This document shows, piece after piece, positions 8,763 through 16,996 of a stretch of DNA of 64,000 nt. Below the pieces are notes generated by a model that was given only the letters and a program-made list of their open reading frames with translations, was not told where the DNA came from and made no database searches. Location: NCBI RefSeq assembly GCF_000236785.1, contig NZ_AGUF01000007.1, forward strand, positions 1-64,000, given 5' to 3'. Source of the stretch: Achromobacter arsenitoxydans SY8. GTDB lineage: Bacteria; Pseudomonadota; Gammaproteobacteria; Burkholderiales; Burkholderiaceae_B. Each line of letters starts with the position of its first letter. Position 1 is the stretch's first letter. The position numbers and the translations under genes were made by a program.

Positions 8763-9132
8763 TTGAGCTCCTCCTGCTCCGTCTGCACGGATGCACAGGT
8801 GCCGGAGGCCGACCGGCGCGGACCGTTACCGCCCATCGACTGAACCCGTCCGGGTATAGGAGCGTGGGACTTTCGTATTGGTACGGAATGATTGCGCCGT
8901 CCTAGGCAGGTCGGTATCGGTTAAACGAATGACCGGGTCTTTGTGGACGATGGCGCACCGTATTACGCGAACCTGAATATGTGGATCCGGCGCACACGCG
9001 GCCATGCATATGGACGAGGAGAAAAGCGCGGGATCGAGTCCCCGGATGGGGAAATTCAACTCTAAGGATGGGAGCAGGGGCGTGCGGCTCGCACAAAATC
9101 CTTAGCGCGCACGCGGGTGCGCCCGGCGGCGG
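8763..9132. other. intergenic region, nothing firm
   Basis: About 370 bp lie between the start of the secreted-protein unit and the end of the next minus-strand gene. It must hold the promoter of the secreted pair, but I could not find a convincing -35/-10 match. The short open frames here have no coding character. Confidence 0.3.
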
Positions 9133-9546
9133 TCAGGATCCGCCGCACGCCTGCGCGATGCGCCAGATCTGCACGGCCTCGCGCCTGGCCAGCAACAGGT
9201 CCACGGCCACCAGGAGCAGCAGGAATCCGCACTCGGCCAGCGCCAGGTTCGCAAGCACCTGATGACTGGCCAGCAAGCCAATGCCCACGACGCCAGCCAG
9301 GTAGCCGGGCCAGGCGGGCGGCATGCCTGGTTCCCGGGCCTGAACGGAGCGGGAAAGGCATAGCCAGGCCAAGAGCGGCAGGCAGAGCATCGACAAGGGT
9401 ATGTAGATGGCGATGGCCGAGAGCAGCACGGCGATGCCGAATTGCGTGTGCAGGTACAAGGACATCAGGGCGATGGCGCCGACGCCCGCGTACCAGGCCA
9501 GGCGAACGGAAATAAGACGAGTCAGGTTGACAGCTCGGTGATTCAT
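9133..9546 (-). CDS. small integral membrane protein, unknown
   Basis: This 137-residue protein has about four hydrophobic segments (near 17-32, 37-64, 82-95 and 103-118) separated by short basic loops. I chose the ATG at 9546 (MNHRAVNLTRLISVRLAWY) because the upstream in-frame extension is polar and overlaps the divergent monooxygenase region. It faces the ABM-domain gene at 9623 across 76 bp. I do not recognise a family. Confidence 0.6.
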   Translation of the reverse strand: MNHRAVNLTRLISVRLAWYAGVGAIALMSLYLHTQFGIAVLLSAIAIYIPLSMLCLPLLAWLCLSRSVQAREPGMPPAWPGYLAGVVGIGLLASHQVLANLALAECGFLLLLVAVDLLLARREAVQIWRIAQACGGS

Positions 9547-9622
9547 TGAAGACGCGGAAAGCGGAATTTTCAGCCATACTACTCCGGCCTTCCGGCCCCC
9601 ACCCGAATTTGGAGACACAGCC

Positions 9623-9913
9623 ATGATCCAGGAGATTGCCAGCATCCATGTCCGCGAGGGACAAGAGGCGCTGTTCGAAGCGGGCGTCGCCCAGGCAAAA
9701 CCGCTCTTTCTGCGCGCCCGCGGATGCCACGGCATGGAGCTTTACCGCAGCATCGAACAGCCTCAGCGCTACACGCTGGTGGTGGATTGGGAAACGGTCG
9801 AAAACCACATGGTGGATTTTCGTGAGTCCACCGACTTCCAGGAATGGCGCAAACTCGTGGCCGGCTTCTTTGTCGAGCCGCCGCAGGTGCATCACGAGCA
9901 GAAGGTGATCTGA
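9623..9913 (+). CDS. antibiotic biosynthesis monooxygenase (ABM) domain protein
   Basis: The 96-residue protein matches the small dimeric ferredoxin-like ABM fold. It has a first strand with IQEIASIHVREGQEALFEA, a central FLRARGCHGMELYRSIEQP, then YTLVVDWETVENHMVDFRES and FQEWRKLVAGFF. Such proteins include cofactor-free monooxygenases and haem-degrading or quinol oxidising enzymes; here the substrate is not evident. A GGAG site precedes the ATG. It stands alone, and a GC-rich hairpin follows the stop. Confidence 0.85.
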   Translation: MIQEIASIHVREGQEALFEAGVAQAKPLFLRARGCHGMELYRSIEQPQRYTLVVDWETVENHMVDFRESTDFQEWRKLVAGFFVEPPQVHHEQKVI

Positions 9914-9935
9914 AGCGCCGGGCGTATCCGGCGCT
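9914..9935 (+). terminator. possible terminator hairpin after the ABM gene
   Basis: An 8 bp perfect stem AGCGCCGG / CCGGCGCT with a 6-base loop starts directly after the stop codon. No T-run follows, so it may be a weak or rho-assisted terminator between convergent genes. Confidence 0.4.
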
Positions 9936-9951
9936 ACCGCGCCGGTGCGCT

Positions 9952-10308
9952 CTAGTCTTGCGGCGGGTCGTCGTATTTGCGCGCGCTGCGCCGGAAACGG
10001 TCGGCCGGATACTTTCCGGCGTTCTTGACCATCTTCTGCGCGACGGCTTGCGCAATATCGACGCCCAGTTGATCCGCCAACGCCACCAGATACATCTGCA
10101 CGTCTGCGATTTCGTCGGCGGCATCGGCCAGCCGTTCGGCGGGCAGATTGCGGGATTGCTCCTCGCTGAGCCACTGGAACAGGGCCACCAATTCGCCCGT
10201 CTCTCCGGCAAGCGCCATCGCCAGGTTCTTCGGCGAATGAAATTGCTGCCATTCACGTTCCGCCGTGAACTGGCGCAAGGCGAGTTTGATCTCTTGAAGG
10301 TCGGACAT
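9952..10308 (-). CDS. MazG-like nucleotide pyrophosphohydrolase
   Basis: This 118-residue all-alpha protein has the MazG/dUTPase-like metal site. The E-x-x-E part is in ALAGETGELVALFQWL, and the E-x-x-D part is in LADAADEIADVQMYLVALA. Proteins of this length hydrolyse (d)NTPs, often modified or cytosine nucleotides, to monophosphates as house cleaning in the cytoplasm. It lies upstream of no obvious operon partner; the exonuclease gene is 24 bp further along in the same orientation and could share a transcript. Confidence 0.87.
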   Translation of the reverse strand: MSDLQEIKLALRQFTAEREWQQFHSPKNLAMALAGETGELVALFQWLSEEQSRNLPAERLADAADEIADVQMYLVALADQLGVDIAQAVAQKMVKNAGKYPADRFRRSARKYDDPPQD

Positions 10309-10332
10309 CGGAACTCCTGGCTCAGCAGCGCA

Positions 10333-10944
10333 TCAGGACGCGGCCAGACGCGCGCTGGCCGCCAGCGCCACGGCTACCGTGGTCCGCACGTCTGCCAGCG
10401 CCCGGTGGGTGGGCTGCGATGCGCCCACGTGACGCGCCAGAATATCGAGCTTGTGCGATGGCAGCTCCGGCCACGCCCGCCGCGCCAGCGCCAGGGTGCA
10501 ATGCGTGGCGTTCGAGAACGGCAGGCCCGTCAGGTCCGCCGCAGCGCTGAGAAACCGCCGGTCGAACGACGCATTGTGAAAAAACACGGGCAGGTCCTCC
10601 ACGAAAGCCAGGAACGAGGAAAACGCCTGCGCGACCGGCACGCCGTCGCGGTCGACCTCCGCCTGCGTGATGCCGGTCAGCCGCGAAATGAACGGCGGCA
10701 CCGAGCCGCGCGTACGCACAACCTGGGTGTATTCCCTTTCCAGCGCCCCGCCCTCACCCACCCTGACCGCCGCGAACTCCAGGATTTCGCAACTGGCGGT
10801 CGACAGGCCGGTGGTTTCCAGGTCGGCGACGATGAAGGGACCGCCCAGGGCTTGCAGCGCATCCGACAAGGCGGCCTGGGCCCGTGGGGCCGGCCTGGCG
10901 GGCGCCGCGCCGTTGGCGCGCGTGCGACGGTAGAAGAAGCTCAC
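10333..10944 (-). CDS. DEDDh-type 3'-5' exonuclease (DnaQ epsilon-like)
   Basis: This 203-residue protein has the exonuclease motifs in order. ExoI is FIVADLETTGLS (D and E), ExoII lies in VFFHNASFDRRFL, and ExoIII is THRALADVRTTVAVAL (H and D). It is shorter than replicative DnaQ partners with an extended tail and probably acts as an independent single-strand exonuclease or RNase T-like trimming enzyme. The start codon is GTG, three bases after the DUF1653 gene stop, so the two are probably translated from one message. Confidence 0.85.
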   Translation of the reverse strand: MSFFYRRTRANGAAPARPAPRAQAALSDALQALGGPFIVADLETTGLSTASCEILEFAAVRVGEGGALEREYTQVVRTRGSVPPFISRLTGITQAEVDRDGVPVAQAFSSFLAFVEDLPVFFHNASFDRRFLSAAADLTGLPFSNATHCTLALARRAWPELPSHKLDILARHVGASQPTHRALADVRTTVAVALAASARLAAS

Positions 10945-10947
10945 GGC

Positions 10948-11172
10948 CTACTCCGCCGGGTGCAGCGCTGCGAACCGGGGCGAACCATCGGCAAGCTTGC
11001 CGAAGAACAGTTCCTCTGGCCGCACCCACAGGCCGCGCGAATGCGGCCAGAGATGTTCGTACACCACCATGGATTCCTCGGTTTCGGAATGGCGGGCCAA
11101 TCCCACATAGCGGTAAAGGCCCCCCTTGTAGTGGCGGTGCGTGGCAAGGGCGAGGGCTTCGGATTCAGTCAT
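10948..11172 (-). CDS. DUF1653 family protein
   Basis: This is a 74-residue protein with the core HYKGGLYRYVGLARHSETEE, then MVVYEHLWPHSRGLWVRPEELFF, typical of the short DUF1653 proteins of unknown function. The ATG at 11172 begins MTESEALALATHRHYKGG. An upstream in-frame TTG at 11187 is possible but less likely. It directly precedes the exonuclease gene (3 bp), suggesting co-expression. Confidence 0.8.
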   Translation of the reverse strand: MTESEALALATHRHYKGGLYRYVGLARHSETEESMVVYEHLWPHSRGLWVRPEELFFGKLADGSPRFAALHPAE

Positions 11173-11311
11173 GGACGGCTGCTGCAAATGGCGCGGCCCG
11201 GGATGGGAGGACTCCTGCCCCGAGCCATGGATTCAGACAATGCCGTCTTTATAGCGCACTAACGTCGGCATTCGTTGCCGGCGTCCGTTGCCGCCCAGCG
11301 CCAGATGCGCG

Positions 11312-12655
11312 CTATGCGGCCCGCCGCTTCTCAACGAGGGCGGCGCTCGTCTGGGTAATGTCTTCCGTGACGCCCCCAAGCATGGCCGATTGCGCCAGCG
11401 ATACCTCCACGACCTGCGCCATGATTTCCGTGACGCGCCGCGACGACGACACGATGCCCTCCATCGTGTCGCCGGCGGATTGGACCAGCACTGCGCCGTT
11501 TTCGATCTGTTCGACCGATTCCGTAATGAGGCCCTTGATCTCCTTGGCGGCGGCGGCGCTGTTCTGCGCAAGGCTGCGGACCTCTGCGGCCACGACCGCG
11601 AATCCTTTGCCATGGTTCCCCGCACGCGCCGCCTCGACGGCGGCGTTGAGCGCCAGGATGTTGGTCTGGAAGGCGATGCCATCCATCACGCCGATGATCT
11701 CGGAGATGCGGCGCGAACTCGCGGTTATCGCGCCCATGGTCGTGACGACGTCGCGCACCGTCTGGCCGCCCGTTTCCGCAATGCTGCTGGCGTCCTTCGC
11801 CAGATTATTGGCCTGGCCGGCTCTTTCGGCGTTCTCGGTCAGGCCCTGGACGGCAACGCGCAGTGTCTGCGCGGCCGTAAAGCGCCGAGTGATGTCGGTG
11901 GCGAACTTAACGACCTTGAACGGCTGCCCCTGCGCATCGAAGATGGGGTTGTAGCTGGCGTCGATCCAGACCTGGCGGCCGCCCTTGCCCACGCGCAGGT
12001 ATTGGCCGGTGTCATGTTCGCCGTTGCGCAGCCTGCGCCAGAACTCCTTGTACGCCGCGCCCCGGGCTTCGTCCGGAAGCACGAACATGCTGTGGTGCTT
12101 GCCCAGCACTTCGTCGGCGCGATAGCCCACGGCGTTCAGGAACAGGTCATTGGCGCGGATGATGGTGCCGTCGAGTTCGAATTCGATGATCGCCTGCACT
12201 TTGGATATCGCCGCCAACTGGCCTTCGAAGTCGGCCTGGCGCTGCTGCTGGCCGGTGATGTCGGTCGCATATTTGACGATCTTGATCGGCCGTCCGCGCT
12301 TGTCGAAGATGGGGTTGTAGGACGCCTGCAGCCAGACGTCCGATCCGTCCTTGCGTATCCGGCGATAGCGTCCGGAGTCATGCTCACCCTGCCCCAGCCT
12401 TTCCCAGAAGGCCGCATAGGCCGCCGACCCGCGCTCGGCCGCAGCGATGAACATCCGATGGTGCCGGCCCTGGATCTCTTCGAGCGCGTAGCCCATGGTG
12501 TCCAGGAAATTCTGGTTGGCCATCAGGACGCGGCCGTCAAGGTCAAACTCGATGACGGCCTGGCATTTATGGATCGCCGCGATCTGGCCGTCCCGGTCCG
12601 CTTGGCGCAACGCGGCGCTTCCACGAAAAATGCGGTCTAGGGTGAGACCAAGCAT
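11312..12655 (-). CDS. soluble methyl-accepting chemotaxis protein, PAS-PAS-MA (BdlA-like layout)
   Basis: This 447-residue receptor has two tandem PAS domains (about 22-135 and 143-257) that resemble each other, both with the SYNPIFD motif and a closing K-x-A-T-D-I-T. A cytoplasmic signalling domain follows, whose hairpin tip has [20 protein letters not shown]. No membrane segment is present, so it is cytoplasmic. The layout matches the redox/biofilm sensor BdlA and Aer-like receptors; a haem or flavin cofactor in the PAS domains is possible but unproven. Compared with Tsr, the C-terminal helix from the I-M position to A-L-V-E is exactly seven residues shorter and the protein ends directly after ALVEKRRAA. 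No CheR-tether pentapeptide is present. Confidence 0.88.
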   Translation of the reverse strand: MLGLTLDRIFRGSAALRQADRDGQIAAIHKCQAVIEFDLDGRVLMANQNFLDTMGYALEEIQGRHHRMFIAAAERGSAAYAAFWERLGQGEHDSGRYRRIRKDGSDVWLQASYNPIFDKRGRPIKIVKYATDITGQQQRQADFEGQLAAISKVQAIIEFELDGTIIRANDLFLNAVGYRADEVLGKHHSMFVLPDEARGAAYKEFWRRLRNGEHDTGQYLRVGKGGRQVWIDASYNPIFDAQGQPFKVVKFATDITRRFTAAQTLRVAVQGLTENAERAGQANNLAKDASSIAETGGQTVRDVVTTMGAITASSRRISEIIGVMDGIAFQTNILALNAAVEAARAGNHGKGFAVVAAEVRSLAQNSAAAAKEIKGLITESVEQIENGAVLVQSAGDTMEGIVSSSRRVTEIMAQVVEVSLAQSAMLGGVTEDITQTSAALVEKRRAA

Positions 12656-12781
12656 GGTGACCTCCGGGGGGTGAAATTGCCGCGCGTGTAGTGCTTATGT
12701 ATCTAATTGAAATTATTTAATCCTAAAAATGAACCGCCCTCAATGACTTTCTTGGCGCCGGCGGCTAGGGCAAACCCGCAC

Positions 12782-13492
12782 CTAGGGGGCATCCAGTTCG
12801 CGATATTGGCGAAAGATGTCCTCGCCAAACGGCAGCCTCCGTCCGCTCTCGAAGTAGGCCTGCAATTCAGGCAGGCCGGTGACACGCTCATGCAGCGCAA
12901 AGATGTTCGGATAATTCGCGGCCACCGTGCCCATGCGCTTGGGAAAGGCGTACAGCAAGCCGTCGACCAGATGAAACAGCGACAGGTCGACATAGGTCCA
13001 GCCCTTGCCCCCGGCCAGCCACGCCTGAGGCCCGTCCAGCACCCGTTCGAAATAATCCAGGAACTTCGGAATGCGCTCTTCGCGGAATACGCGCGCGCGC
13101 CGCGCCGCCTCTTCCTTCTGGTCTTCGTAGTATTCGCTGGCGGAAATAGGATGATGCGTGTCGTGGGCCTCGGCCACCATATCCGCGATGGTGAGCTGCA
13201 ACTGGTTCACCCACAGACGGCCTTCCAGCGAGTCCGGCGCCAGCCCGTGCTTTTCGCCCAGGAAGAGCAGGATGTTGGCGGTTTGCCCCAACGTCATTTC
13301 TCCGGCCACCAGGTAAGGCGGCGCGAATGGCGGGTGCTTGCGCGCCGATTGCATGTCGCCGATCAGGGCGTCTTCATCGGCGCCGGGCTCGCGCGCCCGC
13401 TCGCGGTAAGGGATGCCGCCCGCCTCCAGCGCCAGGCGCACGAACTCTCCGCGTCCGGGAATGCCATTCCAATACCAAAGGTCGTACGTCAT
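12782..13492 (-). CDS. glutathione S-transferase family protein
   Basis: This 236-residue protein has an N-terminal thioredoxin-like half beginning MTYDLWYWNGIPGRGEFVRL, where the Tyr/Trp and the R-G-E-F-V-R motif resemble the sigma/alpha-type GST start. The C-terminal part is all-helical and includes WTYVDLSLFHLVDGLLYAF. I start it at 13492 because the family begins directly at this strand and a GGAGACCGT site is upstream. It is the last gene of the leftward operon that starts at 17854. In that context it may conjugate, isomerise or open a reactive intermediate with glutathione; the substrate is unknown. Confidence 0.87.
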   Translation of the reverse strand: MTYDLWYWNGIPGRGEFVRLALEAGGIPYRERAREPGADEDALIGDMQSARKHPPFAPPYLVAGEMTLGQTANILLFLGEKHGLAPDSLEGRLWVNQLQLTIADMVAEAHDTHHPISASEYYEDQKEEAARRARVFREERIPKFLDYFERVLDGPQAWLAGGKGWTYVDLSLFHLVDGLLYAFPKRMGTVAANYPNIFALHERVTGLPELQAYFESGRRLPFGEDIFRQYRELDAP

Positions 13493-13558
13493 ACGGTCTC
13501 CTTTCAGTCGGTCCAGCTTGGACTCCAGTCTGAAGGCACATCCCCGTACACACAAGTC

Positions 13559-15157
13559 CTACTCCCGCGCCGCATCCTCCAGGATCATCTCCGCGCCGCG
13601 CTCTGCCACCATCATGACGGCGGCCTGGGTGTTGCCGGACACCATTTTCGGCATGACGGATGCATCCACCACGCGCAGGCCGGACAAGCCGTTCACGCGC
13701 AGCCGCACATCGGTGACGGCAGCGGCGTCCGAACCCATGCGGCAGGTGCCGATGGGGTGATAGATGGTCTGCCCATTGCGGCGCGCGAAATCCAGCCATG
13801 CGTCATAGCCGTCCACGGCCGCGCCGGGGCTGACCTCGGCCTCGATATAGCGCTGCATCGCGGGTTGGCCCACGATGCGGCGAGCGGCCTGCATGCCGCC
13901 CACCAGGCTGTCCCGGTCCACCTGCGCGGAAAGGAAGTTGGGCCGGATGGACGGACCCGCCAGCGGATCCGCGGATTTGATGTGGATAGACCCCACGGAC
14001 TCCGGCCGCAGCTGCGCCACGCCGATGGTCATGCCGGGATGCCGGTCCAGGATGCGTTCGGCGGCATTGGCGTAGCTGGCGTGTACGAAGAAAAACTGCA
14101 CGTCTGGCGTGGGCAGGTCCGGCGCGCTTTTCACGAATCCATGCACGAGTCCCGTGCCCAGCGTCAGGATGCCCTTGTGGCTCAGGTAGTAGCGCGCCAC
14201 CTGCTGCGCCAGCCGCCAGCCGCGAGACATTTCGTTCAGCGTCACGGTGCCCTTCACGCGCCAGTTCATGCGCGTGGCGAAGTGGTCGATGTAGTTCTCG
14301 CCCACCTGCGGCTGCGCATGCACAAGGGCAATGCCTTGGGACTTCAGCAAAGCCGGATTGCCGACGCCAGACAGTTCCAGCAGTTGCGGCGACTGCACCG
14401 CGCCCATGCACAGCAGCGTTTCGCGGCGGGCGCGCACCGTGTGCTCCTGTCCGTTCTTGCGGTAGGCCACGCCCACGCAGCGCTTGCCCTCGAACACAAG
14501 GCGCGTCACATGGGCGCCGCATTCCACGCTGAGATTCTTGCGCCCGGCCGCGGGCTTCATATAACCGTCGACCACGCTCCAGCGCCGGCCCCGATGCTGC
14601 AGCACCTGGTAGTAACCCACGCCTTCCTGGCTGCCGCTGTTGTAATCGGGATTGAAGGGCTGGCCGTCCTGGGCCGCCGCCTGCAGAAACGCATCCGACA
14701 CCGGGAAGCGCTCGGAGACTTCTTCCAGGAACATCGGGCCGTCCTTGCCCCGATTCTGTCCGCCCGCTCCGTAGTTTTCGATCTTGCGGAAGATGCGTTC
14801 GGCCACGCTGCTGCCCCAGCCCGTCGCGCCGGCGGTTTCCCAGCCGTCGTAGTCCTGGGGCTGGCCGCGCACGTAGATCATGCCGTTGATCAGCGACGAG
14901 CCGCCCACGCCCTTGCCGCGCGGCACGGCGATGGTCCGGCCGTACACGTTGTCTTCCGGCTCCGTCGAAAACCGCCAGTTGTAATTGGGATCCACCAGCA
15001 GCTTGGAGAAGCCCGCCGGTATCGGAATCCACATGCTGCGGGCCTCCTGGCCGGCCTCCAGCATCAGCACCCGGTACTTGCCGTCGGCGCTGAGGCGATT
15101 GGCCAGGATGCAGCCGGCCGTACCGCCGCCGGCGATGATGAAATCGTAGTCGCCCAT
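13559..15157 (-). CDS. GMC-family FAD oxidoreductase (choline-dehydrogenase-like)
   Basis: This 532-residue protein has the N-terminal FAD-binding motif (YDFIIAGGGTAGCILANRLS) and the GMC signatures RGKGVGGSSLINGMIYVRG and GAVQSPQLLELSGVG. The C-terminal catalytic region has IYHPIGTCRMG and SGNTQAAVMMVAERGAEMI. Members oxidise primary or secondary alcohols and feed electrons to quinone or another acceptor. Length is normal. It sits between the AroE-like gene (37 bp upstream) and the GST gene (66 bp downstream) in the five-gene leftward operon. It likely oxidises an alcohol of the compound handled by this island. Confidence 0.9.
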   Translation of the reverse strand: MGDYDFIIAGGGTAGCILANRLSADGKYRVLMLEAGQEARSMWIPIPAGFSKLLVDPNYNWRFSTEPEDNVYGRTIAVPRGKGVGGSSLINGMIYVRGQPQDYDGWETAGATGWGSSVAERIFRKIENYGAGGQNRGKDGPMFLEEVSERFPVSDAFLQAAAQDGQPFNPDYNSGSQEGVGYYQVLQHRGRRWSVVDGYMKPAAGRKNLSVECGAHVTRLVFEGKRCVGVAYRKNGQEHTVRARRETLLCMGAVQSPQLLELSGVGNPALLKSQGIALVHAQPQVGENYIDHFATRMNWRVKGTVTLNEMSRGWRLAQQVARYYLSHKGILTLGTGLVHGFVKSAPDLPTPDVQFFFVHASYANAAERILDRHPGMTIGVAQLRPESVGSIHIKSADPLAGPSIRPNFLSAQVDRDSLVGGMQAARRIVGQPAMQRYIEAEVSPGAAVDGYDAWLDFARRNGQTIYHPIGTCRMGSDAAAVTDVRLRVNGLSGLRVVDASVMPKMVSGNTQAAVMMVAERGAEMILEDAARE

Positions 15158-15194
15158 CTTTTATCCGTCGAATCCCAAGAATGCCTGCGCGGCG

Positions 15195-15998
15195 TCAGCG
15201 CGCGGCCGCCACGCCCAGCATCTCAACCATCAGTTCGATCTGGCACGCCAGCATCGGCGCGCCATAGTGCACCTTGCAGCCGCGCGCCTGCGCAGCCTGC
15301 AGCAAAGCCGTTTCCTTGGGCTGCATGATGACTTCGCAAACCAGTTGGTCCGGCGTGAGGCGGCTGGCGTCCAGCGGAAGCGGATCGCCCTCTTTCATGC
15401 CCAAGGAAGTGCCGTTGACGACCAGGTCATGACCGGACGGATCAGAGGTGCCGACGACGATGTCGGCGCCGGGGTGCAGGGAAAGGATGCGGGCCTTCAA
15501 GTCCTCGGCCTTGGCCGGCGTGCGATTTGCAATGGTCAGCCGCGACACACCGGCCTGCGCCAGCGCAAAGCCGATCGCGTTGGCCGCGCCGCCCGCCCCC
15601 GCCAGGTAAGCGCTCTTGCCCTCGGGAGCGACGCCGCAGCTGCGCAGGCCCCGCACGAAGCCTTCGCCGTCCAGCATATCGGCGACCAGCCGGCCATCGG
15701 CCTCGCGGCGCAGCACATTGGCCGCGCCGATCTTGCGCGCGACCGGCGTGGCGTCGTCGGCCAGTTCCAGGATGGCGGTCTTGTGGGGAACGGTAACGAT
15801 CACGCCGCCCAGGTTCTCGAGGCGGCGCAGTCCCTCGACCACGGCTGCCAGATTGTCGGGCCGGGCATGGAACGGCACACACACGCCGTCGAAGCCGATC
15901 CTGGCGAAGTATTCGTTCATCCGCTGCGGGGTCTTCACGTGGTGGATGGGGTCGGCCAGGATGCCGAACAGGCGCGTGTTGCCGCTGATTTCTTGCAT
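15195..15998 (-). CDS. shikimate dehydrogenase-like protein with altered substrate site
   Basis: This 267-residue AroE-fold protein has an N-terminal substrate domain and an NADP-binding domain (AYLAGAGGAANAIGFALAQ, then IANRTPAKAEDL). The catalytic Lys in VTVPHK, the Asn in AANVL and the Asp in MLDGEGF are present. The SxS segment that holds the shikimate carboxylate is replaced by H-V-K-T-P, and the usual Tyr region reads VIMQPKET. A different hydroxy/keto ring acid or an open-chain substrate is therefore likely; this is not the biosynthetic AroE. The ATG at 15998 follows CCGGAGACAACA. It lies 14 bp after the transketolase C-subunit gene in the same operon. Confidence 0.82.
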   Translation of the reverse strand: MQEISGNTRLFGILADPIHHVKTPQRMNEYFARIGFDGVCVPFHARPDNLAAVVEGLRRLENLGGVIVTVPHKTAILELADDATPVARKIGAANVLRREADGRLVADMLDGEGFVRGLRSCGVAPEGKSAYLAGAGGAANAIGFALAQAGVSRLTIANRTPAKAEDLKARILSLHPGADIVVGTSDPSGHDLVVNGTSLGMKEGDPLPLDASRLTPDQLVCEVIMQPKETALLQAAQARGCKVHYGAPMLACQIELMVEMLGVAAAR

Positions 15999-16012
15999 TG
16001 TTGTCTCCGGAA

Positions 16013-16996
16013 TCAAGTCTTGATGAACTCGCGCGCCACATCGGCGATGCCGGCGGCGTCGAGCTTGTAGTGTGCATACAGGGTGGTGGGCGGCGCGATC
16101 AGGCTGTATTCATCATAGATGCCATGACGGCGCAGGCGCACGCCGGAACCCGCATCGGCCAGGACCTCGGCCACCGCCGAACCCAGTCCGCCCAGCACGT
16201 TGTGTTCTTCCACCGTCATCAGCAGGCGCGACTTGGACGCCGCCAGCACGGCGTCGCGATCCAGGGGCTTGATGGTGGGCATGTCGATCACGCCCACCGA
16301 CAGGCCCTCGCTGCGCAGTTGTTCCGCCGCGGCCAGCGCCGCATGCACCGTGATGCCGCAGGCGATGATGTTCAGGTCGCTGCCGGCGCCATGCACGATG
16401 GCGCGCCCGAATTCGAATGGCGCGCCGTCTTCGTACACCTGGGGATCGCGGCCGCGTCCGATGCGGAAGTAGATGGGCTCGGGCCAGTCCACCGACGCCT
16501 TGATGGCCGACGCCAGTTGCGGCCCGTCCGCCGGAGACACGACAGTCAGGCCGGCCAGCGCGCGCATGGTGGAGATGTCTTCGGTCGCGTGGTGCGACGT
16601 GCCGTAGAAACCCAGGCTGATGCCGGTGTGGTGCCCGATGAGGCGCACTGGCAACCGGGTGTAGGCCACGTCCATGCGGATCTGCTCGCAGCACAAGAGG
16701 CCCAGGAAGGACGCGAAGGTGGCCACGAAGGGCATCATGCCCGTGGTGGCCAGCCCCGCCGCCGCCGACACCATGTTCTGCTCGGAAATGCCGAACTGGA
16801 CATAACGGTCGGGATAGGCCTGCGCAAAACGGTTCAGGCCATTGGAGTATTGCAGGTCGGCGGAACCGGCGACGACCGGATGCCCCGCCTTGGCCAGGTC
16901 GATCAACGCGTCGGAAAGATAGGACAGCCCGGGGTTGACCGCGTTCAGTGCGCGGTATTGCCAGGAGTCGGGGGAAAGGACTTGTGCCTGTGCCAT
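16013..16996 (-). CDS. transketolase, C-terminal subunit (split type)
   Basis: This 327-residue protein carries the pyrimidine-binding half of a thiamine-diphosphate transketolase (YVQFGISEQNMVSAAAGLA with the catalytic Glu) and the C-terminal domain. It starts immediately after the stop codon of the N-terminal subunit gene, with no spacing. Split transketolases occur in dedicated sugar and sulfo-sugar catabolic pathways (for example apulose phosphate or sulfo-transketolase routes) as well as in central metabolism. Here the neighbours are catabolic. The acceptor/donor sugar is unknown. Confidence 0.88.
   Translation of the reverse strand: MAQAQVLSPDSWQYRALNAVNPGLSYLSDALIDLAKAGHPVVAGSADLQYSNGLNRFAQAYPDRYVQFGISEQNMVSAAAGLATTGMMPFVATFASFLGLLCCEQIRMDVAYTRLPVRLIGHHTGISLGFYGTSHHATEDISTMRALAGLTVVSPADGPQLASAIKASVDWPEPIYFRIGRGRDPQVYEDGAPFEFGRAIVHGAGSDLNIIACGITVHAALAAAEQLRSEGLSVGVIDMPTIKPLDRDAVLAASKSRLLMTVEEHNVLGGLGSAVAEVLADAGSGVRLRRHGIYDEYSLIAPPTTLYAHYKLDAAGIADVAREFIKT

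Noticed and set aside
12707-15328. Plus-strand open frame of 873 codons opposite the GST and GMC genes
   Set aside because: It spans two recognised genes on the other strand, has a composition typical of antisense frames, and shows no domain.
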